Source of the DNA: DATKCN01 sp035513175
GTDB taxonomy: Bacteria > Chloroflexota > Chloroflexia > Thermomicrobiales > CFX8
NCBI GenBank assembly: GCA_035513175.1
Contig: DATKCN010000187.1
Location: 1 to 29,056, forward strand
DNA length: 29,056 nucleotides
Direction: 5' to 3'
In this document: piece by piece, positions 22,492 to 29,056 of the stretch
Layout: every line of letters begins with the position of its first letter
Numbering within the stretch: the stretch's first letter is position 1
Notes under the pieces: generated by a model
Told to the model about the DNA's origin: nothing
Seen by the model: only the letters and a program-made list of their open reading frames with translations
Database searches by the model: none
Program-made: the position numbers and the translations under genes

Positions 22492-23785
22492 CCGGCCAGG
22501 ACGCGCCGTTCAGCGCTCGGGCGCTGGTGAACTCGGGCTCGACGCTGCAACAAGCGCCAACCCCAGGATCGTGCGAGGGCTGGCCCGGCTGGATAGCGGA
22601 TCGACCGGCCCAGGACATTTCGCGAGCGCGTCCGGGGAAGATGTGTATGACATCGACTTTCCAAACGACCGCTCGGCAGGGCGGCTCTGGGGCAGAATCG
22701 ACGGATCCTGGCTTCTACTTGGTGACGCTCGCGGACGTGTGCGGCTGCCGGTCGAAACACGACTGCGCTTTGAGAACGACCAGCAACAGTTTCGCGTCGA
22801 AGATGCTCTGACGCTCTCGCAGCTGCAATCGCTCGACGAACTCTGGTTGTCGGGTCGCACGGTAGACGACGATGGGTTGCGCCTGCTTGCGCCTGCTGGC
22901 GAGCTTCGCGTGCTGGCGCTGACATATGCGTCGGTCAGCGACGACGGCGTTCGGGAGGTCGCGCGCGTGACCTCGCTGCGATCGCTGGATCTCCGTCTGC
23001 CGAACCTGACTGACAGCGGTGTCGCTCATCTCACGGCGTTGACGCGACTACGCTCCCTGGGCATCGCGCGAGCGAACGTCACGGACGCCGGACTTGCGAA
23101 CATCGGGACGCTGCGCGAGTTGCGCCAGCTGGGATTGCGCCGCACGCGCATCACCGATGAGGGAGTCGCCGCGCTCGGTAGCCTGCTGGCCCTTGCCGGG
23201 GTAGATTTCGGGTGGAGCCGCATCGGCAACGCGGGTCTGCGAGCGCTCGGCGGGCTCTCCGGCCTTCGGACGCTCGGTCTCAACGGCACACTCGTTAGTG
23301 ACGCTGGCCTCCAGCGCCTCCAGGATCTCCACGGTTTGGGCACGCTGGAGCTCCAGGGCACGTGGATTACTGACATCGGTCTCGAATCGGTCGCCCGCCT
23401 CGCGAAGCTCAATGCGCTCAACATCAGCGAGACGGCGATCACCGACGATGGGCTTCCATCTCTCGCGCCCTTGAGGCTGCTCGCGTCGCTCAATCTTCGC
23501 TTGACCGCCGTCACCGACCGCGGCGTCGACTGCGCGCCGGAGCTTCCCCGTCTTCGTACGCTTGACCTGTCCGGGACAGGTGTCACGGATCGTGGTTTGC
23601 GCTCGCTTCGCCGCTTCCCCGCGCTCACGACGCTGATGCTTGCCGATACCGACGTTTCAGACGCGGGGGTCAAGAGCCTGTATGCCCTTAAACGCCTCAC
23701 GCGGTTGGGCGTGCAGCGCACACGCATGACACGCGCCGGTCTTGACCGGCTCCATGAGCGCTTTCCCGAGCTTGTTTTCGTCTAA
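22466..23785 (+). CDS. leucine-rich-repeat protein with regular 24-residue repeats
   Basis: The 439-residue product has an ~150-residue N-terminal part without a known domain, then a ladder of at least twelve LRR units of exactly 24 residues. The consensus is TDxGLxxLxxLxxLxxLxLxxTxI, for example TDEGVAALGSLLALAGVDFG. This is the F-box/AMN1-like or GALA-like class of LRR, a protein-protein interaction solenoid also common in planctomycetes. The N-terminal part has DVYDIDFPNDRSAGRLWGRI. There is no signal peptide, membrane segment or LPxTG anchor, so it is likely cytoplasmic. ATG 22466 lies 26 bp before the end of the J-domain gene, which implies translational coupling; GTG 22484 is another in-frame start. 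It overlaps the convergent pyrF gene by 4 bp. Function unknown. Confidence 0.82.
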   Translation: MTSSAPVTDRPGRAVQRSGAGELGLDAATSANPRIVRGLARLDSGSTGPGHFASASGEDVYDIDFPNDRSAGRLWGRIDGSWLLLGDARGRVRLPVETRLRFENDQQQFRVEDALTLSQLQSLDELWLSGRTVDDDGLRLLAPAGELRVLALTYASVSDDGVREVARVTSLRSLDLRLPNLTDSGVAHLTALTRLRSLGIARANVTDAGLANIGTLRELRQLGLRRTRITDEGVAALGSLLALAGVDFGWSRIGNAGLRALGGLSGLRTLGLNGTLVSDAGLQRLQDLHGLGTLELQGTWITDIGLESVARLAKLNALNISETAITDDGLPSLAPLRLLASLNLRLTAVTDRGVDCAPELPRLRTLDLSGTGVTDRGLRSLRRFPALTTLMLADTDVSDAGVKSLYALKRLTRLGVQRTRMTRAGLDRLHERFPELVFV

Positions 23786-24633
23786 CGCCCTGCCTGGGGG
23801 ACAGCAGCGTTGATGGCGTCCCGCAACGCGATGGCGGCCGTGCGCGCCGCGTCCTTAAAGTCCCGTCCGGTTGAAGCGAACGAAATCGCGCGGCTGGCGT
23901 TGACGATAATCCCGGCGCCGTGTCTGTCGACACCGGCGCGCACCGCCGCCTTGAGATCGCCCGCCTGGGCGCCGACCCCTGGAATGAGAAACGGCAGGTC
24001 CGGCGCGACGGACCGCAGCTCGGCGATCTGCCGCGGATACGTCGCGCCAACGACCAGGCCGACATTGCCGCGCACATTCCATTCAGTGGCGTGCCGAGCC
24101 ACAGTTTGTGACACCGTGAGGCCCTCATCGTTCGCCAGCACGCGGTCCTGCAACAGACCGCTACCCTCGTTCGATGTCTTGGCCAGCACGAAGATGCCGC
24201 GATCGGCGTAGTCGAGGAATGGCTGCAAAGCGTCGCGGCCGAGAAAGGGATTGACTGTGACGGCATCGAACTTCCACACGTCGAAGACCGCGCGAGCATA
24301 GCCCCGGCTCGTGATGTCGATGTCGCCGAACTTAGCGTCAAGCATGACTGGGATGTGCGCCGGCACGTCACTACGGACTTGCGCCAGGGCGTCAACGCCC
24401 TCGGCTCCAAACGCGAGGTAGAAGCCCAGGTTCGCTTTGTAGCAGCACGCTACATCGGACGTTGCGTCGATGATAGCCCGGTTGAAGGCCGCGACCGATG
24501 TCGCCGCCTGAGCGAAGCCGTCCGGAAGACTTGTCAGTTCTGGATCGAGGCCGACGCACAGCATTGACCGATTCGCATGCCGCGCGTTGCCCAACTTCTC
24601 GGTGAACGCGCTCGTGACGGACTGCTGAGTCAC
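23782..24633 (-). CDS. pyrF: orotidine 5'-phosphate decarboxylase, type 2
   Basis: PyrF decarboxylates OMP to UMP, the last step of de novo UMP synthesis. The 283-residue barrel has SMLCVGLDPEL, VACCYKANLGFYLAFG with the conserved Lys, the catalytic MLDAKFGDIDITSRGYA (Asp99, Lys101, Asp104 region), DAVTVNPFLGRDAL, GIFVLAKTSN, VGATYPRQIAELR and LIPGVGAQAGDL. The length and the DAKFGDI variant identify the type 2 family. GTG 24633 is chosen for the GAAAGGGG site 7 nt upstream; the in-frame TTG 24657 would lie before that site. It converges on the LRR gene (4-bp overlap) and diverges from the threonine-dehydratase-like gene. No other pyrimidine genes are in the window. Confidence 0.95.
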   Translation of the reverse strand: MTQQSVTSAFTEKLGNARHANRSMLCVGLDPELTSLPDGFAQAATSVAAFNRAIIDATSDVACCYKANLGFYLAFGAEGVDALAQVRSDVPAHIPVMLDAKFGDIDITSRGYARAVFDVWKFDAVTVNPFLGRDALQPFLDYADRGIFVLAKTSNEGSGLLQDRVLANDEGLTVSQTVARHATEWNVRGNVGLVVGATYPRQIAELRSVAPDLPFLIPGVGAQAGDLKAAVRAGVDRHGAGIIVNASRAISFASTGRDFKDAARTAAIALRDAINAAVPQAGR

Positions 24634-24874
24634 GTCGTGGCCCCTTTCAGTTGACAACTCTTGACTTCATGTCACGGCATCAGCCTGTCGCGCCGAAGAG
24701 CGATGATATACTCCCGACGGCTCGCCGGCAATCCGGACGCCTCCCAACCTGACCCGCCGGCGGGGCGCGGACCCGATGACCAGATCGCTTGACAGCGGCG
24801 TCGAGCAACATCCGCGACCGCGCCGCGCGCGCACCGAACGATGAATTCGCGCCAGCATCTGGAGAAGCCCAGCG
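24634..24874. promoter_or_regulatory. divergent control region between pyrF and threonine dehydratase-like gene
   Basis: On the plus strand TATACT (24707-24712) is a good -10 element with a weak -35 (CCTGTC 17 bp upstream); it would give a ~155-nt leader before 24875. The perfect odd palindrome AGTTGaCAACT at 24649-24659 lies just before the pyrF ribosome binding site and could be an operator. I see no terminator, riboswitch or leader ORF I can support in the remaining DNA. Confidence 0.45.
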
Positions 24875-25870
24875 ATGAGCGTTGCCGACACACGACTGAC
24901 CGCTAGACCGACCGTTTCCGACATCTACGCGGCTCGACGGGTCATCCGGCGCTATTTGCCTCCGACGCCATCCCTGCGACCACCGTCGCTGTCGGACGCG
25001 CTCGGACTCGATGTCGTCCTCAAGTGCGAGAACTTCCAGCCGATAGGGGCTTTCAAGGTGCGCGGCGGCATCTACCTTCTGAGCCGCCTTGACGCGGAAC
25101 AACGGGCGCGTGGCGTTGTCACGGCGTCAACCGGCAACCACGCCCAATCCATCGCGTACGCGGCCCGTGAGTTCGGCATTCACGCCATCATCTACATGCC
25201 GACCGTAAATAATCCGGACAAGGTCGCCGCCACGCGACGTCTCGGTGCGGACGTGATCGAGTATGGGCTTGACTTCGATGAGTGCCGGGAAGAGGCGGCG
25301 CTCCACGCCGAGCGCAACGGGATGCGCTTCATCCACCCGGCAAATGAGCCCGATCTGATCGCCGGCGTCGGTACGTACGCGTTGGAGCTGATCGAGGAAG
25401 CCCCGGACCTGGACGTCGTTATCGTGCCGGTGGGCGGCGGCTCCGGCGTCTGCGGAACGGCGACCGTGTTCAAGACGATCCGGCCCGAGACGCGCATCAT
25501 CGCGGTTCAAACCGAGAACATGCCTGCTGTCTACCGTTCATTCCACGAACGACGGCTCGTCGCGCTTGACGGCGGCTCGACTTTTGCTGAGGGTCTGGCG
25601 ACACGCGTTGCGTTCGAGCTGCCGTTCGGGATTATGCAGGACCTCGTCGACGACGTGCAGCTGGTGTCGGAAGAGGAAATGCGACAGGCGATGATACTCA
25701 TGCTGGACAAGGCCCACCTCGTGGCCGAAGGAGCGGGCGTCGCGTCACTCGCCCTTGCGTCCCGACTCGCGACGGAACTACGCGGACAGCGTGTCGGGCT
25801 CATCGTCAGCGGCGGAAACGTTACGATCGACACGTTGCGGCGCGCGCTGATCGACCAGCAGCCCTGGTGA
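24875..25870 (+). CDS. threonine dehydratase-like PLP enzyme (no ACT domain)
   Basis: Fold-type II PLP enzymes of this family deaminate threonine to 2-oxobutyrate, the entry to isoleucine synthesis, or act on serine. The 331-residue product has VVLKCENFQPIGAFKVRGG with Schiff-base Lys61, TASTGNHAQSIAYAA, the phosphate-binding glycine loop VPVGGGSGVCG, and VAEGAGVASLALA. Family members more often read SFK at the lysine; here it is AFK. It lacks the C-terminal regulatory ACT-like domain of biosynthetic IlvA, so it resembles catabolic threonine dehydratase or serine racemase/dehydratase. Which substrate it prefers cannot be settled by eye. ATG 24875 has GGAG about 11 nt upstream. A hairpin, CACGACG / CGTCGTG, without a T-tract follows the stop (25880-25901). 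The TPR gene starts 81 bp later and may be cotranscribed. Confidence 0.88.
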   Translation: MSVADTRLTARPTVSDIYAARRVIRRYLPPTPSLRPPSLSDALGLDVVLKCENFQPIGAFKVRGGIYLLSRLDAEQRARGVVTASTGNHAQSIAYAAREFGIHAIIYMPTVNNPDKVAATRRLGADVIEYGLDFDECREEAALHAERNGMRFIHPANEPDLIAGVGTYALELIEEAPDLDVVIVPVGGGSGVCGTATVFKTIRPETRIIAVQTENMPAVYRSFHERRLVALDGGSTFAEGLATRVAFELPFGIMQDLVDDVQLVSEEEMRQAMILMLDKAHLVAEGAGVASLALASRLATELRGQRVGLIVSGGNVTIDTLRRALIDQQPW

Positions 25871-25951
25871 CCTCGACATCACGACGAGAGGGGCCGTCGT
25901 GACCGCCATGGCGCACGAAGACGTAGCGGATCGGGGAGGGGTGCGCGTCCG

Positions 25952-28036
25952 ATGCTGGAACAGTTCAGCCGCTGGCTTCGGCGCTACCAGGGCATAGAGG
26001 CGAATCCGATCTTCCGGCTCGCGGCAGATGTCGCGTCAGGGAGACTTGCGCTCAACGAGGCGCTGGACGCCGCGCAGGCGCACCATATCAACGGCAGGCT
26101 CGCCGATGGCGATCTGCTCGAGCTCGACGCGCAGGTCGAGTTCGAAGCCGCGTCGAGCATGGAGTTCGCTCTCATCCTTGCCCGGCTGAACGTGGCCGCC
26201 GCCCGCGCCAAGGGATTTGAAAAGGTCCTCGTCGACCTCAGCCTGCGAGTGGCGGACCTGCTGGAGCGGGGGGATCAGGCTGGCGAGCGCGAGTACCACT
26301 TTCACGAGGCTCTGGTCGTCGCCCAGCGCATCTCGTACGCTTCGGGAATTCGCAACGCGCTCAACCGTCTGGCTCGAAACGCGTTCGAGCGGGGCGACAC
26401 CGACGCCGCTCGCGATTATCTGGCGCAGCAGCTTGGTGTTGGTCGCGAAGACGCCGACACTCGTGACGAGGTCGAGTCAGCGCTGTTGCTGGCTGACCTG
26501 TATGTGTCGGACGGAGATCCATCCGTCGCACACGACCTCTATCTTCGCGCGTCCCGTTCCGCGCGCCGCCTCGGCTACTTCCACGGCGCGGTCGACGCTA
26601 TGCTCCGACAGGCGGGTATCGTGCGCGATCAGGGAGACGGCCACGCCGCACTGATGGTCCTGCGCGAGGCCAGCGAGGCGGCGGACCGCACGGTCGATCA
26701 TCGCCTGCAGGCCGAAGTCGCGTTTCGGACCGGCGCGCTGTACCGCGATCTGAGCATGCCGGACGAGGCGATCGAGCGGTTTCGGGTGACGCTGACCCTG
26801 GCGCGCGACGCCGGTGATCTCGCCACGGAAGCGCGCTGCCTTGAGATGCTGTCGCAGCTCGAGCAGCGCGCAGGCCACTCTGACGACGCTATCAGGCACT
26901 ACGAAGAGGTCATCGCGCTTGAGACGCGGCTGGGGAATCGCGCGGAGGTCGGCCGGTCGCTGCTGGCCTTGAGCGAGTTGCACATTCGAGCGGAGCGATA
27001 TCACGAGGCCGAACGTTCCCTCGAACAGGCCCGCGACCTGGCGCGACAATCTGCCGACGCGCCACTGAGCGTCGAGGCGCATGGGCTGCTCGGCATGGTG
27101 CTTGGCGCGACCCGGCGCGAGCGCGAAGGGATTGAGGCGCTGCTGCACGCCGTTGAGGGCAGTCGGGAACAGGGGGACCTGCGCGCCGAAGCTCGCTGGC
27201 TGATAGCCGCCGGAGAGCTCGTCTTGCGAACCGGTGAGCCGGACGACGCCGTTGCGCTGGCGGCTCGGGCCGAATCGGTTGCCCGAGCCATGAACGACGA
27301 CGCGCTACGCGCGGGCGTATACGGCCTGGTCGGTCAGGTTGCGTTGGTCAATCGGCAGATGGACGAAGCCATGGACGCGTTCTCCTCCGCGGTAGCCTCG
27401 TCGCGCGCGGCAGGGCGCACGGAAGACACGCTGCGCTACCTGCCGATCATGTCGCGTCTGGCCGCCGACGCGGGCACGCTTGAGGACGCGGTTCGCTATC
27501 TCGAAATGGCGATTGACGAGGCCAGCAAAGCGGGTGATTTCGCGCGCGTCTGCGCGTTCGAGCGTCAGGCGGCGCGCCTCTACGGCAACGCTGGCGAGCT
27601 ACCGGACGCGGAGCGTCACTACGGGCGCGCCATCGGGCTCGCCGAGCAGATCGGCGACGCCCGGCTGGAGGCCCGATCGCTTCAGGGGTTGGCGGCGCTT
27701 CTGGACACTGCAGGCGAGCTCGACCGAGCCATTGATCTGTACCAGCGCTCGGTCTCGGCAGCCGTTCGAGCCGGGGACAACCGGTCATTGGCAACCGCGC
27801 ACTTCAACCTCGGGGCTCTGCTGGTCGACGAGGAGCGTGATGACGAAGCTCGTACTCACCTGCTGCGGGCCCGTGATGAAGCTGAGGCGCTGCACGACTT
27901 CGGTCTCGCCGACCGCGCCCGGACGCTGCTTCAGGTGCTTGCGCCCCCGTCCGCACGGTACGATCCCTACGAGTCGGCTGATCTGTCGTTGTCCGAGACT
28001 CCGGTGCGGCCACGCGTGTATCCAGGCGTTGATTAG
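25952..28036 (+). CDS. large tetratricopeptide-repeat protein
   Basis: The 694-residue protein is nearly all helical repeat. After an ~110-residue N-terminal part (LRRYQGIEANPIFRLAADVA), about fourteen TPR units of ~40 residues follow, with the usual Ala/Gly-Asp spacing, as in ALYRDLSMPDEAIERFRVTL, SQLEQRAGHSDDAIRHYEEV and LLDTAGELDRAIDLYQRSVS. The acidic C-terminal tail (YDPYESADLSLSETPVRP) is probably disordered. No signal peptide, membrane segment or attached catalytic domain is seen. This type, with 40-residue units, occurs in signalling scaffolds and in regulators of the STAND class, but the NTPase part is absent here. GGGAGGGG lies about 9 nt before ATG 25952. A degenerate PP2C-like gene follows 126 bp downstream in the same direction, so the pair may work together. 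Confidence 0.82.
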   Translation: MLEQFSRWLRRYQGIEANPIFRLAADVASGRLALNEALDAAQAHHINGRLADGDLLELDAQVEFEAASSMEFALILARLNVAAARAKGFEKVLVDLSLRVADLLERGDQAGEREYHFHEALVVAQRISYASGIRNALNRLARNAFERGDTDAARDYLAQQLGVGREDADTRDEVESALLLADLYVSDGDPSVAHDLYLRASRSARRLGYFHGAVDAMLRQAGIVRDQGDGHAALMVLREASEAADRTVDHRLQAEVAFRTGALYRDLSMPDEAIERFRVTLTLARDAGDLATEARCLEMLSQLEQRAGHSDDAIRHYEEVIALETRLGNRAEVGRSLLALSELHIRAERYHEAERSLEQARDLARQSADAPLSVEAHGLLGMVLGATRREREGIEALLHAVEGSREQGDLRAEARWLIAAGELVLRTGEPDDAVALAARAESVARAMNDDALRAGVYGLVGQVALVNRQMDEAMDAFSSAVASSRAAGRTEDTLRYLPIMSRLAADAGTLEDAVRYLEMAIDEASKAGDFARVCAFERQAARLYGNAGELPDAERHYGRAIGLAEQIGDARLEARSLQGLAALLDTAGELDRAIDLYQRSVSAAVRAGDNRSLATAHFNLGALLVDEERDDEARTHLLRARDEAEALHDFGLADRARTLLQVLAPPSARYDPYESADLSLSETPVRPRVYPGVD

Positions 28037-28117
28037 ATCGCCCGCGACGAACGTCCACCAGGTGGTTGTCGCCCTTTGCCACCAGGACACAGCATCGCGC
28101 TATCATATGATGAATTC

Positions 28118-28133
28118 CGTCTGTGGACAGACG
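28118..28133. promoter_or_regulatory. perfect 16-bp inverted repeat upstream of PP2C-like gene
   Basis: CGTCTGT, two bases, ACAGACG is a perfect dyad 29 bp before the ATG at 28163. A TATCAT -10-like hexamer lies just upstream (about 28101-28106), so the dyad would fall near the transcription start, a typical repressor position. It could also form a hairpin in RNA. The rest of the 126-bp gap holds GGTGGT / GCCACC pairing near 28063-28082, which may be a weak terminator of the TPR gene. Confidence 0.4.
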
Positions 28134-28162
28134 CTTATGTGTCTGCACGACAAGGATGCGGG

Positions 28163-29056
28163 ATGCGCCGAGTCCGCGCTTCCGGGGCTCGTTTCGCGTT
28201 GCGGGGCGGCTTCCCGGTGGTTGACACGCCATTCGCCTATCTCTGCCCGGAGATCGATCTCGGCGGTGAGCTACCTCGTGGCGTCCTTCTGGCGCTTGCC
28301 GAACCCGTCGAGCCAGTGCGCGACGCCGAAAGCGCCGCCGAGGCGGTGACCTCGAGTCTCGTCAAAGCGTGTGCAGGAGTGCTTCCGCACGCGGCAGAAC
28401 CCGCGCTGCTGAACGCGATGCAGTCCGCGAATTCGCGCCTGTGGCAGATCAATGCGGAGCTGCCCTTCTCACGCCGGATTCTGCTTGGCATGACCGTCGT
28501 CGTCGTCAGCGGAGATGATATGGTCATCGCACAGGCTCCACCTGGTCAGCTCTGGATTCGTCAGGATCAGGCGTTGTTTAGATTGCCACGCACCGACGAC
28601 GGAATCCAGAACGTAGCCAGGCCACTCGGCATGGCGGCACGACTCGAGCCCAGCGTCTACTACACGCGTTTCAGCGTGGGCGATGTGGTCATCGCCCTGT
28701 CATCGACGCTGGCGCGTCGTGTCGGTTCGCGTCAGGTACGGCTGCTGACCTCGGGCAGCGTCGTCAGCGCGCTCGAATGGCTACTTGACGAAAGTGATCG
28801 GCAGTTCGTGCCGACCGGACATGGAGTAATTGTACGGTTGCCCGTGCGCGCGGCCGCAACCTCAATGCCCTTCAGCGCTCCGAGGAATCTCAACGAGCAC
28901 CCGGCCGTCGAAGCAGTCAGATTTGACATGCCGTCACACAATGATCCATTTTCGGACACCGATCCCCTTGACCTGCTGTCGCCGACGCGGCAGACTGTAG
29001 GCGCGCGCGCGCAAGAGATCAGCCGCTATCGAACAAAGCGTCACGACGACCTCCCG
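28163..29056 (+). CDS. degenerate PP2C-like (PPM fold) protein, 3' end outside window
   Basis: An open frame of 298 codons runs from ATG 28163 to the window edge without a stop. AAGGA lies 6 nt upstream of the ATG. The order of elements recalls PPM/PP2C phosphatases: AESAAEAVTSSLVKACAGVL and ALLNAMQSANSRLWQIN as the first helices, RILLGMTVVVVSGDDMVIAQ as the GTT-strand region, GQLWIRQDQALFRL where active enzymes have GDSRxYL, and FSVGDVVIALSSTLARRV where they have D-x-LLL-x-SDGL. The metal-binding aspartates (DGxGG, GDSR, SDG) are missing, so it is probably catalytically dead or a distant relative. A low-complexity Asp/Ser/Pro-rich tail begins near residue 255. It lies downstream of the TPR gene, a common pairing in signalling systems. 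The PP2C assignment rests on pattern only. Confidence 0.6.
   Translation, partial: MRRVRASGARFALRGGFPVVDTPFAYLCPEIDLGGELPRGVLLALAEPVEPVRDAESAAEAVTSSLVKACAGVLPHAAEPALLNAMQSANSRLWQINAELPFSRRILLGMTVVVVSGDDMVIAQAPPGQLWIRQDQALFRLPRTDDGIQNVARPLGMAARLEPSVYYTRFSVGDVVIALSSTLARRVGSRQVRLLTSGSVVSALEWLLDESDRQFVPTGHGVIVRLPVRAAATSMPFSAPRNLNEHPAVEAVRFDMPSHNDPFSDTDPLDLLSPTRQTVGARAQEISRYRTKRHDDLP

Overview
The window is bacterial chromosomal DNA with high G+C, dense gene packing (many 4-8 bp overlaps), frequent GTG/TTG starts and sigma70-like promoters. Core metabolic genes dominate. I see no phage, insertion sequence, CRISPR array, rRNA or tRNA. The mix of gene families fits a Chloroflexota genome, perhaps Thermomicrobia-like: a dac-rluB-cmk cluster, an archaeal/fungal-type aspartate-semialdehyde dehydrogenase, a SAM-I riboswitch, and large TPR and LRR proteins. 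That placement is inference from gene content only.

Layout. 1-2915 (minus): D,D-carboxypeptidase, a pseudouridine synthase with a long Arg/Gly-rich tail, and cytidylate kinase, which runs off the left edge. 3055-4759 (plus): hisC-hisB. 8566-4779 (minus): a tight operon of Sua5/YrdC, a membrane protein, a 58-residue coiled-coil ORF, rarA and rph. 8819-9397 (plus): a protein of two similar ABM-like halves. 10695-9390 (minus): promoter, aromatic leader peptide, terminator and aroF (DAHP synthase). 10949-13356 (plus): an orphan parA and guaB. 14928-13556 (minus): leader with terminator, then asd, divergent from hom (14958-15953). 17807-15987 (minus): promoter, SAM-I riboswitch, terminator, about 470 nt of untranslated RNA, then metX. 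18548-17850 (minus): a HExxH membrane metalloprotease, divergent from selB. 18686-23785 (plus): selB, a PIG-L deacetylase, a CRP-like palindrome, a coiled-coil/J-domain protein and a 24-residue-repeat LRR protein. 24633-23782 (minus): pyrF. 24875-29056 (plus): a threonine-dehydratase-like enzyme, a 694-residue TPR protein, and a degenerate PP2C-like protein cut by the right edge.

How the genes work together. asd, hom and metX take aspartyl semialdehyde to O-acylhomoserine for methionine and threonine; a threonine dehydratase-like gene lies 7.7 kb away. aroF opens the shikimate pathway. Within 7.2 kb, three of these biosynthetic genes (aroF, asd, metX) each have a recognisable promoter, a long leader and an intrinsic terminator ahead of the coding region, so control by premature termination is a theme here. 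The clearest new-looking element is the aroF leader. It has a perfect TTGACA promoter and an almost leaderless 40-codon ORF with the run Trp-Arg-Tyr-Phe-Tyr-Phe, followed by a strong hairpin and a U-tract terminator. This looks like a ribosome-mediated attenuator that senses all three aromatic amino acids.
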